A stretch of DNA of 64,000 nt from Spongilla lacustris (GCA_949361645.1 OX442437.1:4141921-4205920), one strand, 5' to 3'. Shown: positions 49,333 through 61,439, numbered from the stretch's first letter. Notes: generated from the letters alone by a model not told the origin. Translations and numbers: made by a program.

Positions 49333-51210
49333 TTATTTGTCCTCGTCCTCCTCAGTTTCCTCATCTGCTAATTCTTTAACTGCCTCCTTCACTGATTCTT
49401 GGACAACCTCATTAATTTCTTTGACAGCATCATCATTGCTTGCATCTGTCACACCATCAGCAATGCTTCCTGCATTATTATGATAAATCAGCAACAATAT
49501 AAAAGTTCACACTGCTATTTGGAAAAAACTCAATGTTTGGTAAGGTAGGATTAAAGACATTTCGCAGACATGAACTAAAAAAGAGGAATGAATGAAGCCT
49601 GGGTGTGCAAAGAAGTGCCCCAACTGAGCAGTGAGCTGCATATTGTACCGTCACATAGCCATAGATAATATGTGCAAGCAAGCATGCAGTGCAACACCAA
49701 ATAAAAGGCCAAGGGATAAAATTTTGTAGCACACTTCACATCAACACATTTGTAATCTGGTTGCATGCATTTTGTATTTGCTGCTAGTGTTATTCATTCA
49801 TCATATGATAGGGCACGATAATCTTATTATAGATGCCACAAGAGATTCCTGACTTTATTTGGGAAATCAACACCATTGAATTAGTATAACCGTACTATGG
49901 CCTCTCCTCCACGTATTTGGTATCATAACAGCACACTTCACACCATTCTATGTATTCATAATAGTTGAAACATACCAACGGCAATGCAGACTCTCTGCTT
50001 CATGTTCGTGTCATTATCAGCCTCTGCCTGGTCTTTGAGGACGCCTCCAGCGGTGTTCATGACAGCTGTGCATGGAATCAGTTCATTGAGTGTATCCAAT
50101 CACTTGTACCACGCGATCTCACATACCTGAGCCTATCTGATCGTCAACCATTCCACTGGATTCCTGCAGTGTGGTACCGCCAGCCATAAGTAGCCTCTGT
50201 TGCAGTGTAGTGTCATCATCGGCTTCAAATTGTTCCTTTGCAACCTTCGCTGCAATGTCGACCACCTCATTGTCCACATGGTCACTCACCATTCCCGCGG
50301 CATCAGCTCCTGCACACGTTTGAGAAACACATGCAAGATATATATATATATATATATATAATATATATGGTGTAATCAATTTACATGTTCAATGATGCAT
50401 GCATGATATAGACGAACCTCCCATCTTTAGCCGATCTTCTAGAGTTGTATCCCTGCTTGCTTCTGCCTGATTCACTGCTGCGTCAGCCACCCCCGAGATA
50501 GTGTCCGCTGTGTCATCATCGACCAGTCCGCTTTCTTTAACCACGATTTTGGTTAGTTTAGCTGCCAGCTTTGCAGAACCCTTGACAGCTTTTGAGGCAG
50601 CACTTTCTGGCTTGCCTTCGGCGTCTTTTGAATAATCGGAATTTGGTTTGCCTTCCTTTATAGATTAATGTAAAGTCAGGTTAGTGCATCATTCACATTC
50701 AAATACCTTATCGATAACCGTCTGTATTGCTTTTTTCCACTCGCTGCAATTTAGATACATTAAAGTCCGGTCCTGCGGAATTCTCCCACGCATGCTGTAT
50801 ATATATTTATAATATACTTACGCCACGTCTTCTTTATCGGTTCCGTACATGTAGTACGTTCTTGATTCTGTAGCCACGCCAAAAGACAGGCTAGTTTTAG
50901 CGGCGCTGGGCCACTCAAGACCATTACAATTATTCTTTGTTCTAACCCCACGACCAGTTTTCAGATCGATTTCACCTTTTGGCTTGGCGTCATTTTGCGC
51001 TTTGTAATAGCTCAGAGTAGAACCACTCAAGACGAAATACCTTTTGTTCCAACTCCTGTATGCACCACCTTTAAGTTTTGCAACAGTCATTATACATACG
51101 TCGTATACTTTTACAATACCTACATGTTGCTCTATAGGCCAGCTATAATGCCGGCAAAAACGTTTACCTTGCTTGAAGAGCTGTCCATCCTTTATCACTT
51201 CACTGGCCAT
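49333..51210 (-). CDS. PH-domain protein with repeat-built acidic tail, 7 exons
   Basis: Exons: 51210-51168, 51068-50822, 50743-50707, 50655-50418, 50309-50127, 50065-49976, 49469-49333, all GT-AG, giving about 324 residues with no stop. Residues ~6-109 are a pleckstrin-homology domain: 'DGQLFKQGGAYRSWNKRYFV', 'LSGSTLSYYKAQNDAKPKGE', the strand 'SLSFGVATESRTYYMYGTD' and the closing helix 'EWKKAIQTVIDK'. PH domains bind phosphoinositides or proteins at membranes; the GG..W.KRYFVL region is lipid-facing in the family, though specificity cannot be read here. The tail is four exon-encoded repeats with a shared pattern (Ala-rich, 'ADDDTTLQQRLLMAGG', 'ADNDTNMKQRVCIAVG'), and ends acidic 'DEETEEDEDK'. 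Exons 4 to 6 end in phase 1, so they can be duplicated without breaking the frame. AATAAA overlaps the stop codon. The start at 51210 is the first Met before the PH domain. Confidence 0.85.
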
Positions 51211-51520
51211 TTGTTAAAGTTAAAGTGACAATTTGAAGGATCAAATAATTTAGTTTATAATAGTAATTTGTGGTGTCACAGGAAATCCTGTCGCTTAATT
51301 GTCACGGCGACAGCGTTAACTTATCGAAGCGACGGTTCTTCGTAATGAAATTTAGTCGCTCCCAGTCGCTAATAATATTAATATTAAATGCGGCAAGGAA
51401 TCATCCTGTTAAATGAACATGAGGAATAAACGAATAGAATAAAATTAATAAATATAGGGAGTATTAACAATTGATTTGTTCAGACTGTGATTTTTAAAGC
51501 ATTCATCAAATAAAATGAAT
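51211..51520. promoter_or_regulatory. Presumed upstream region of the PH-domain gene
   Basis: Immediate 5' side of the minus-strand start. GTCGC/GCGAC words repeat at 51,290-51,370 (TGTCGC, GGCGAC, AGCGAC, GTCGCT). No TATA box is obvious. Promoter status rests on position alone. Confidence 0.3.
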
Positions 51521-53103
51521 AATTTTATTAATTCTAGGTATCAAAGGATAAAAAAAGGGTGCATTGCAATGGATGATAGGATATCGTATGGTAATACCAC
51601 CAAGATTCATCCAATCCTTGATATTGTCCATTATAAATCGGGGGAATGGCAACATGATCTTCATTGTCAAACAAGCGTCTTTTCTCGTGATTAATTCCAG
51701 TTGATGTGGAGCAGGCTTGTCCATTGCATGTTGGATGGGGACTCCGCGCCGGGGCAGGGTATATATAAAATAGACCGGGTACGTACGCCGCATTGCGTAC
51801 AACGTCCGATGAGTAACTACAATGGAGCGGGCTCGGTGAGCGCGCAGCAGGCAGCTAGCGCCATTTAACTGTGTTTTTATGTTTTTTAAAAAAGTGCGAG
51901 GAGTGTTAGGTTTGAGGGGTGTTACAGTTTTATGGCAACACACAGGGGTATTCAGCTGTGTTGGCATGCAGGCTATGCTGGGGTGTTAGCAGCATACCCT
52001 CCACCAGGAGTGGGGTGTTGTTAGGTGATTTTATAGGTGTGTTGTCACAACACTGGTTTACCGCATTACACCCCACTGTAGCCTTATTTGTAATTACTTT
52101 CTGACGGTTGAGGGTGCGGTTTCTACTTTAATATCTATGATGATGGCAGCCTGTGACTTCATATTTGAGGTGATATAGATATGCAGGGCCGTCGAGAGCT
52201 GGCACGGGCCCCAGGGCTATATAGTCCACTTTGAAGTTGGTTCCCGTCCGGTCTACACATCGGAGATGATGCGGGCGGGCGGCTCCATTTTCATTAATGT
52301 CACAATTCATTGTAATTGTATATATTATAAATGCGTAATGTTTCACATGTACATAGGTGCGAATATTAATTATATATATACCCGGCACATTCATTACCGT
52401 CCACGTATAAACACAAGACTTGGCCGATGTCACGAAATTGTTTATCCCCCAATCATTTTACCCTCCCGGATGTTCTACACTCCGGAATAATCAATCCTCC
52501 TGTGATAGATTATTCCGGAATAGATCATCCTCCCTTGGAATAAACTATCACCCCCATTCATGTGATAGATTATTCCGGAATAGATCATCCTCCTTGGAAT
52601 AGACTATCACCCCATTCAAGTGTGTCCTATACTTCGTGCCTGCATACAAGCACTGCACCTAGCTCTGAGATAGGGGTCATGCTATATAAACTAAAAATGT
52701 TGATACCTTTTTGAAGTGACTGAAATAGAGATTGCTGTTACATCTGTAATGCACATGCATGGTACACTGATGGAAACTGAAATCAGTGTATAATACAACG
52801 ATATATACCATCAACGACATCAACCACAATATAAATGAAGTGCTGCATTACTAGCAATGGTCCCTAAATCATACAATCATCTGGTGCAGCAGATCTTTGA
52901 TTTTCAGGTCAAAGGACCATAGCATATGGAAGACCTCCTAGTTAGTATCCACTTAATTGTTTAAAGCAATCCATAAACTAACTAGCTCTACTATAAAGCC
53001 ATAACTTTTTACCCTTTTCTGGATAGCTTGTATACCATATGTGTTTGAATATTGCTGAAAAGTAATTATTAAACTTCCAAACAATTTCTTGTTTGACTAA
53101 CGG
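51521..53103. other. Non-genic; two-copy tandem at 52,500-52,619
   Basis: A 60-bp unit (TGTGATAGATTATTCCGGAA, then TAGATCATCCTCC, then AGACTATCACCCC) occurs twice. A minus frame 51506-51967 (153 codons) is open but lacks any recognised motif; a TATATATAAAA-like box near 51,762 on the plus strand is noted. Confidence 0.5.
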
Positions 53104-55180
53104 AAAAAGTGTGAGCATCACTTCTCTGAATCAACTGGTGGTACCTTTGAGACTGTGACTATGGTGGTCACCACCAACTCCATACTCCCCTACGCTGACT
53201 TTGAAATCAAACAGCTAACAGTCAAAAGTGTAAGTGGGAGGACCTATAAAGAAAGGTACTGGAGCCTTACTCTTCATGTTATCCCTTCCCCTCCACCCCA
53301 CCTTCACCTCCTACCTGACCCCTCCCCCAGGACTCTCCCCTATCTCCTTCCCTCCCACATGACCCTTTCTCCCTCTACTGCATAGAAATTTGAACCTGAT
53401 GCAGAACCTCTTGAGATAACTCACTTCCATATCACCTCCTGGCCTGACCATGGGGTACCCCAGTCTGCCACCTCCATTCTCAGCTTTGTGAGGAGGGTAC
53501 AGAAGGCCCATGACAAGAGCAAGGGGATTCCCCTCCTGGTCCACTGCAGTGCGGGGGTGGGGTGTACAGGAACCTTCATAGTACTGGATGCCATAACAGA
53601 GTGTCTTGAGATGGGGGAGGGCTCCATCAACATCTACAAGTAACTGCAAGACATGAGAAAGAGGCGTGTCCTCATGGTACAAACAGGGGTAAGAGCTGTG
53701 CAAACAAATGGTGCACCCAGCTAAGGCACATGTGGGTGTGGCATGCCCCTCCTCCAGGCCCAGTATGTGTTCCTCCATGATGCCCTGGATAAGTACATAA
53801 CATGTGGGGAGACAGAAGTGGAAGCTTCCAACCTTAGGGCCAGGGTGGACCAGCTCCAGGAGTACATCCCTGAGAAGGGGACCACAGGCTTCCAGGAACA
53901 ATTCCAGGTACCTCCAAGTCCTGCAACACAGGGTGAGAATCCTAATATTGACAAATCAAATTTCTCCAGCTCCTGGATCATGTGAGCTGTCATGTGACTG
54001 AAGACTACTGCACAGTTGGAGCAGAGAAGTTCAACAGGAACAAGAACCGATATGTGGACAGGCTACCTTGTGTGTGTGTTACTAGGCAACATGTGCACTC
54101 CTGTCCATCTGCACAAGAGCAGGATCATTGTCATGTTATGTGCTCTGACAGAGGAAGGTCGTGAATCCTCTTACTGCTACTGGCCCACTGAAACTGAAGA
54201 GTCATGGCATTATGGAGGGATAATAGTGACCCTTCAGACTGAGACCTTTGATGGGCACCTGGTGACCAGGAAGCTCCACGTCCAAGAAGGAGAGATCAGC
54301 TACATCCACAGCATCCCACATCCCCACCCCCAATAAAGGATGGCTGTAGTGCTGGATGTGCACGAGGGAGGGTTGTAGGCATTGGAACATCACCAACTTC
54401 AGAACTGCTAATCATTTGTGATCTTGCATGGAAATTCCCACCATTGAAATAAAGATAATTTATTACTGCAATGAGTTGCGTTTGTATCTCATTGTTCATA
54501 GCAAGGTAATGCATGTATGGTGCCTGGGGCCTCCTCAGCAGTTCAACATGGGTACTGTTACTCGTAACATGTATCATGTATATAGTTTTTGTCTCTGAGG
54601 GCAAGCAGTGTATGGTTTGAATTCATTAATGCGCCATGATATGCATTACACTGCCTGTACACTAAAGGATGGTGATGGGTTTGTGCTGGCCCAGTTCCAC
54701 TACCTGGAGAGGCCCATTGGGGGTGTGCCCTCCAGCTGCCCCTCAATCTTAGACCTACTTCAGCAGCTGGCCAAGGCACATATGGACAGTAGCAACAAAC
54801 CAGTCATCGTGATGTGCAAGTGTGTGAGATGATGTTTGAACCAGCCACCTGTACTATTCTCCTTCCCTCCAGTGATTGTATGGGCCGTACTGGAGCCTTT
54901 ATTTGCATGCACTGTGAACTGGTAAGAGTGAAGTTGGAGGGTGTTGTTGATATATTTCATACCATCAAAGCTTCAAGGATCTCCCTCCATATCTTGTACA
55001 AAATGTGGTAAGTCCCACTGCATTATAATACTGCCAGTTGACTTCATGTGTTTATTATCCATATCCCTCCTCTTACTCTTATATTCCATTTCATGCCCAC
55101 CTTCAATTTACAGGACAGTACATCTTCTGTCATGAAGTGCTTGCTGAGTATGTCAGGAGCTACAGCACAGCCCTAACTTG
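53104..55180 (+). pseudogene. Receptor-type protein tyrosine phosphatase, tandem domains, decayed
   Basis: Pieces in order: 53104-53229 ('KKCEHHFSESTGGTFETVTM'), 53386-53688 ('ITHFHITSWPDHGVPQSATS' and the signature 'VHCSAGVGCTGTF'), 53758-53907 ('AQYVFLHDALDKYITCGETE'), 53970-~54,070 (D2 start, 'NRNKNRYVDRLPC'), ~54,085-54,297 ('SRIIVMLCALTEEGRESSYC'), ~54,608-54,818, ~54,873-55,015 (D2 signature-like 'CMGRTGAFICMH') and 55,113-55,180 ('QYIFCHEVLAEYVRSY'). Tandem D1-D2 architecture is that of receptor PTPs, which remove phosphate from tyrosine at the plasma membrane. Lesions: the D1 arginine of HCx5R is Cys (codon 53563-53565), TAA at 53641-53643, the D1 front and D2 front are missing, and a frameshift occurs near 54,980. 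The PTP could not be active. Confidence 0.8.
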
Positions 55181-58080
55181 AATAAGTAATATGCATGATC
55201 CAACCCTTCCGCATTTTATGTGGATAGAATGAATATCACAAGATTTTTGGTACATCTTCAATTCCTTCTTGCTGCAGCTATAGCAATGGCCCGATGATTC
55301 CAGGTTGTGTAGCAAATGATGTGTGTCATGCTAGTTTCCCAGGCCTTTTCATCAACTCTGCTTGGACCTCTAGCTGATTTAACTACTCATCAATTTCCAT
55401 TTGTATTAATATCAAAAACGTTCTATGGCTAGCTCATTTACAACATACACCAATATTACTTGACAATTTTTTTAGTCATCACATACAAATTAAAAAAACT
55501 TGCACATTGTGAATATGGGGGGATTGGCTTGTTGCCACTAGTCATTTGAGCCTTGGTCAGATGCAGAAGTAGATAAAAACAGAGCGACAGGTGGGTGACC
55601 CCTCCATGTGCCTTGTCACATATTTAATTTGGTGAAGGACTTCGAATATCATACAATTTCATTTGCAGTTGTGCGGTATTATAACTGCAGGCATGTATTT
55701 TACAAGTAAGAAAGAAAAGTAAGAACAAATAAAATATGAATTCCACATGAGTCTTCTGCTAATGCACTGCTCTTTGCCTGACGTGTACCTCTCCAGAAAG
55801 TGTACACAAAATTCATACGCCCTGGAGATATTGTATGTTGGTTCCACGACAGGGAATGACGATATGAACCCTCTTATGACTTTTTTTTACATTCTGAGAT
55901 ACAAAAACCCAATAACTGGTGTTTTAGAGGTGATCAATAACAGGAGTTAAACTAACTATGACTACACACATGCGTCGGTGTGCATTTAGTGTGATCGTGA
56001 GATGGCAGCGAAGAACATGGCATACAGAGTCAGAGTATTCATGCCGGACCGGTATTGTAGTTCTCCTGCAATGCAATATCGACAAAATGCAACCTAGCAT
56101 GTAAGTATGTAGCGGTGTACGTGCACGTGCATGGAACCATATAAACATGTCAGCCTCTTTGGTGATAATTAGGTCTACGTAGTCATTCCATGTGATATAC
56201 ATGCACCCCGATGGGGTTTCGCTTTACTAGCTACGGAAGCAGTTGGTTACTAATGTAAACGATCAGTATGAATTAATCCGTGATTCATGCCTTAGTTTGT
56301 TCCATTTAAAATGGATTGTGCAGATCGAAGCCTGCCTGCATAAAAAAAGTGGTAGTTTTGTAGCCATTAATTGTTATTACACAGCAAGGCACTAAACCTA
56401 AGAACATACACATGTGAGTGCATGAAATCACATTCTCCTTTCCTTAGTACTATAACGACTATAGTAAAACCAGTCTCTACACGTACACCTTGAATTATAA
56501 ATCTACTGCCTTACTGTACGACTATTCTTTACAAAAATTGGATACGCATTGGGTTCAAAGCATCTTTGTACTCTCTCCAACTTCACTTCTCTATCTAAAA
56601 GCTTAGGTGACAATCGTACTGCACTTTTTGGAAGATCTTGAGAATTAAAACCTTGCCAGGGAGCATATCACCCTTGTAGATTGGTAAAAACCACGTCAGA
56701 ACATTTCAAAGTTCAAAGTTAGTTCCAGAACATTACCCGACTCACCTGTAAAGGACGTACTTACATGGGGTTCCATATTTTCCGTTCCCTTAGCATGTAT
56801 TATAAGCACTGCTCGCTTTATATCCCCAAATCAAAGGAATTGTCCAAAATCGGACTTCTCTTCTTATTTACTGATGTCCTCTTGCTAAACAGTGCATGTA
56901 GTAGATACATCATGTGCACTTCTCTTGGCACCTTAAGTTGAACGTATCATCACTAAGTTGGTAGCTGGATCAATGAGTTCAAATTCAATAATTTTTGAGG
57001 GGAGTTCAAATTGTTGCACCCATGTATAAAAACAAGTAATGGAGGTGTTACTGGTATTTGTTTTCTGCAAGTCAGATATTATCTAGTACTATGAATGCAA
57101 CTCAACATGCAAATAATGCCAATTTTATAGCATGTACATAATTTTACATTTCTTGCGATCAGTGATATGGATGAGTTTCAGTATACTCATAACTCCATTT
57201 CTATTGTAGTCACTTTTCTTGGCAGTTTACTCTTTTATCTGATGCCATTTGAGTTGCACTTTGGATTGGCACATGTACTTGGCAACTTGAAGAATCCTGT
57301 GTATTTGGTTATTAATGATCATTAATTGATGGTGGAGCAAAATGTAGTGGTAAAGTATGGGACACATAACATTGATGTTCAAGTGCTTGAGGGGTTTCAT
57401 TACAGGCTCACTAGAAATGTAAAATAATTCAAATAATTCATTATTCACACAGATGCTACAGGGCATTATTTATATATGCTGTCTGACTTGTAGATGAAAG
57501 CATGGTGTGTTACAGTGTGCAAAGCGCTTAGCAGGGACATGTACCAAGTGATATGATAACATGTATTTGGACACCTCACACTGAAAGTCTGCACATATTC
57601 ATATGTATCTGATGCATCCTCAGTCATCCTGATCTCCTTACAGATAGTTATGCCAATTAAGCCTAACATGATATGGAAGAGGACTAACATCTCTGTTTTC
57701 CTGGTTGTTTGTTCATTCTTATAATTAAGAAGTTTGTGCTGTACATGTACATGTGTCATGTGTCTCTGATCAGTTGCAGTTGGAAGATGACCCTTTAGTG
57801 AAAACCGTATGGGTTGTTCCATCATTGTCTGTGACTAATTTTAACATGAGTATAGTCACATGTGATAGAAAGGTGCATGTGCTTCTAAATGTCCTATGTA
57901 CCATATATTTGCCTGAACAGCCTGCACAGAAACTATGCATTCATTAAGCAAATCTACCTCCCTGAACTCTTAAACTTGATGTAAGTATGTAATATTAATG
58001 AATGTGTAATTTACTCAATTACTTGCTTTCTTACTTTGTACTCAATTGGTGTCTAAAATCCTCATTTTTATTTTCAAATA
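55181..58080. other. Non-genic
   Basis: No gene, repeat array or RNA was recognised over 2.9 kb. The minus frames 55924-56202 and 57466-57825 have no motifs; 'gatacgcattgggttca' at 56,540 also appears at 32,931 and 38,750, so it belongs to a dispersed repeat. Confidence 0.5.
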
Positions 58081-58600
58081 ATTTTATATATTCTCTTGTT
58101 GGAGCAATCATTTTTGCTGAAAGTTATTTATCAAGGATATCTGCACTCTGTAGGTTCTTTGTACTCTGAAGTATTGCAAACAATATTCCACTGTTTTACT
58201 ATTGGCACCATGTTTACAGTCTTGGTCTCACTATTGCCATCTTCTATGGATAACAAGTTAAAACCCTAGGCCTTTCTTGACAGCTACCAGGTTTCATTCA
58301 AGAAGAATCATTATTGCTTCTGGGGTTTTATTTTTGTATTTGCCCCACTTTGTACCTCCTGTTCATTGCCTCTGCTAACACACCACAAAGTATGATTTTC
58401 TGTGCTATTGTGTACTTATGTGCTATGGTTGTCTAGCTACAGGAACTGGATTGTTCTGTTGATAGAAATTATATTCATTATGAATATTTCAATACTTTCT
58501 GGTACCATTATCACTCCAAGCCAGGCCAAGATATAGTCACAACTGTGTCACATTTTCAATGGTGCTCCAGACTGGTACTGTTCTGCATCAAATAAAATTC
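58081..58600 (+). pseudogene. Decayed 3' end of the beta-helix/multi-span membrane gene
   Basis: Nucleotide-level copy of about 45,925-46,640: 'tctcttgttggagcaatcat', 'ggcaccatgtttacagtctt', 'ggaactggattgttctgttg' and others in the same order. It has several deletions (one of roughly 110 bp after 'tctgcactctgtaggttc') and frameshifts, so no protein. It shows that the family was duplicated locally. Confidence 0.85.
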
Positions 58601-59072
58601 TTAAAATGTAATGAATAAGAAATTCCGAACAAAAGAGAAAGCAAGGCAAACCGGTAAACACTACATGCATGTATATTTAGCAACATAAATGTAATGCAAT
58701 TCAATATAAAAGTGCTAAATATAGGAATATTGTGTTTATTGTATCTGCTACACCACAATCACCTTCAAATCATACAGGTATTTCTCAGAGAGAATGTTTT
58801 TATATCTTGTAGTAACTGTAGCCAAACTGCTCCAAAAAATGTAAAGTAATTTTTTTGGTCATAAATCGATCCCTGCTACATTTACGATTATAATATGACA
58901 CATTTTCAGCCTATGCATGATATTAGCCAGCTCTTCTAAATAGTCATATATCATTTGAAGATTAAAAAAATTTAAACTATCTATAGCCATAATACAACGA
59001 TTCTAATAAGCCATACAGTTCAAAACTCGTCCTTTCACTACGTTGATGCTCTTGTAGTCTATACTGTTGGTG
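58601..59072. other. Non-genic
   Basis: AT-rich; nothing supported. Confidence 0.4.
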
Positions 59073-59520
59073 TCATGATTTTCCGCCGATCCCTATAAAA
59101 TCAGAGAGGTTCTGTGCTGTGGAGTACAGATCCTCCCTTCCAAGTATAATGAATCCAATCACAGTCATTATTGTTCCCTTTAGAGCCCTGGTTGTAAAAT
59201 GAATAGTCATGGCTGGTTTTGCCTTCTCGGGCGAGAACCTTTCCATGAGTATTTTGGGGGTATTGTTCTTCAGTAACGAAATGTTAGCTTGGCACTTTTC
59301 TTTAATTTTGCTTGGCATCCTGTCCATCCATGTAGAACCTCTGCCGCGGTATATTTGAGCAGAAGTATATTTATAGTTTGGTGGAGATTGATATGCAATT
59401 AGTGCGATTGATGCAAGAAAAATGCCGCTTGTTACTGCTTTGATCTGTTCACTTGAATAGATATATTCCAGCTTTTGCTTACGTTTTCTATGAAGATGAT
59501 CATATAGCCACTGCGAACCC

Positions 59521-59557
<37 letters not shown>

Positions 59558-59756
59558 CATGCCTATACACACTGGATGCAAATAAAATCCGGCTACTTAC
59601 CCATCCAGCTATATACGTTAGAACTCCACTTAGAACTCCGTTCAACGGGGAGAAAGGTAAGGTTAAAATACCTTGCGCCAATGCACACATCACAGCAATC
59701 TTCGATCTGCGCGTTACTGACCAAAATCTTTCCTGAAAAATGAATCCATTATACAT
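59073..59756 (-). CDS. Small multi-span membrane protein, two exons
   Basis: Exon 1 59756-59601 (52 codons) and exon 2 59444-59073 (123 codons and stop) join in phase 0 through GTAAGT...ACAG, total 175 residues. Hydrophobic segments: 'IAVMCALAQGILTLPF', 'NGVLSGVLTYIAGW' running into 'AVTSGIFLASIALIAY', and 'TIMTVIGFIILG' near the end. Between them is a basic, Lys/Pro-containing loop ('MDRMPSKIKEKCQANISLL'). No family was recognised. The intron carries an (AAT)n tract at 59,521-59,556. Further 5' exons are possible, since TTTTCAG precedes 'ERFW' within the frame and could instead be an acceptor. Confidence 0.5.
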
Positions 59757-59899
59757 GTCTACTGTACGTGGCACAAATGAAAAGCAAATAGAATAATCAT
59801 TATACATGCATGTACCCTTATTTCATAATAGAGGCGGGGTTTTCCTTACCCTATTTCAGTTAGGGTGTCTTGCATGGGGTCTGCATGATTCTGGGAAAT

Positions 59900-60060
59900 G
59901 GGGGTCTTAAATACTGGAATACTTAATTAGTTAAGGATTTCTCGGTCCAAGGTATAATAGCATTCTTACTTTGCCTCAATTGGGCAAAGTAAGAATGCTA
60001 TTATACCTTGGACCGAGAAATCCTTACCTGATAATAATTATGGGGGTCTTAAATACTGGA
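59900..60060. repeat. Perfect 44-bp-arm hairpin between 19-bp direct repeats
   Basis: Arms 59932-59975 and 59983-60026 are exact complements with a 7-base loop TCAATTG. GGGGGTCTTAAATACTGGA is found at 59900-59918 and 60042-60060. A hairpin with long direct flanks could be a small insertion or a site-specific recombination footprint. Confidence 0.9.
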
Positions 60061-60084
60061 CATCGTGTATACATGTACAGTACC

Positions 60085-60275
60085 GCTCACGAGAAAGGTA
60101 ACAAAACTCGCGAGACGCTCGCGCGACACACGCGAGCGTCTCGCGGGGGATTGCCTTAATGTGATCGCTCGAGAGGGCTCTCGAGCACTCGAGAGTCTAA
60201 TATCGGTACTCGCGAGGCAATACAACTCGAGAGTAGTGCCCCGCGAGCTAAGCAGCTTTGCTCGCGAGGGAGCAA
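60085..60275. promoter_or_regulatory. CpG-rich cluster of TCGCGA/TCGAGA palindromes
   Basis: CGCGAGACGCTCGCG at 60,109-60,123 pairs exactly with the complement at 60,131-60,145. ACTCGCGAG, TCTCGAG and GCTCGCGAGG follow at short spacing. TCTCGCGAGA is a known animal core-promoter element, so a promoter is possible; no transcript is identified. Confidence 0.4.
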
Positions 60276-60355
60276 TCTCGATATGCATGCCAGTCTCATA
60301 TTACCCGGCCTGTGCCTATCCTCGCTGAAAGTTTGCATATGTATGTAGGAAAGAC

Positions 60356-60510
60356 CAGAGATAATATACAAATTATCTCTGGAAAGACCCAGGCTGCAAG
60401 CTGAAAAATAGGCATTACTAGCGGTAAGTCGAAAGGCAATTTATGAGTGGCTTAAAAAGTTCATACTAACGGTAAGTCGAAAGGCAATTTATGAGTGGCT
60501 TAAAAAGTTC
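60356..60510. repeat. CAGAGATAAT hairpin and a 49-bp tandem duplication
   Basis: CCAGAGATAATATACAAATT then ATCTCTGG at 60,356-60,382. GCGGTAAGTCGAAAGGCAAT-type unit twice, 60,422-60,462 and 60,470-60,510, identical but for the first bases. Confidence 0.9.
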
Positions 60511-61435
60511 AAGGCTGCCACAACATGCACTGCATGGATCCGAAGCAAGTTAACGGCAAAACGGCCATTCAAGTCGTTTGTCCAATGAACAATACATGTA
60601 AGCTTATATTGACAAGGCGAACTAACTTCTGAAATGTTCAAAGAGATGCTGGTCAGTTAAAAGAGTGGCCCGACCGTTTACGTATTTCGCTATCAATGGT
60701 GAAGCCAGCAAGAAAGCATCTCACATGGTTGCAATTGGGCGCTATCTAATTCTAAACCCATGTACTGCCAAATAATAAATTAGACGACAATGAACGGTTG
60801 AGGACGCAGAGATCGATTACCACAGTAGGCTGCAGTGCTTTTGTGAAGATTGGTCAGCTTAGAAAACTAAAACCACGACCTCAACCTCCTCATAAAGGGT
60901 TGGTATTTTAAAACGTTAGGATTTAATACATGAATGAAATAACACATTATTACCGTATACGTGTACTTAAGCATTATTTGCAACAAGACGTTATTTTTAT
61001 GAACCCCTCATAGTAAGTAGCTAATAAAAAGTCCTGTACTTTGGATCTCAGTTGTAGCTAAATCCAACATACGCATGTCACGCGACGCAATTACGTTATT
61101 TTAAAATAAAATTGCTCGAAGTTCAAATTTATGATACTCGGCTTCGATCGCGAGCTAGAACCCTCCGTTTTGCGTAAGTTGTCAAATGAATGCGTATACG
61201 TTGTTTGGTTGGCTATAGGGTGCTCTGGTTGTGAAACAAAAGGCAATTTGTCGTGTTGGTGTGGCCTACATTGCGCAAGTGCGGAGGATAAAAAAGGTCT
61301 TGTAGGTGTTCTAGTTAGGCATCTTCGCGTTTTGGCGAAAACGTTCCAGGTACCACGTTGCCGCCAATACGCGAAGGTCGGGCTACGCCCAACCAGCTTT
61401 TGCAAGAGAGTGTGAGGATTTTTAGCAACTTAACC
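60511..61435. other. Non-genic; overlapping open frames of uncertain meaning at 61,091-61,415
   Basis: A plus frame (61131-61415) and a minus frame (61091-61405) both stay open for about 95-104 codons. Neither shows a family motif. One could be an exon. Confidence 0.35.
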
Positions 61436-61439
61436 ATCA

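Noticed and set aside
51506..51967. 153-codon minus ORF
   Set aside because: No recognised motif, mixed composition, and no splice or promoter context; probably chance.
61091..61415. Opposing ~100-codon ORFs on both strands
   Set aside because: Either could be an exon, but no family motif decides between them; likely mutual shadows in a locally GC-richer stretch.
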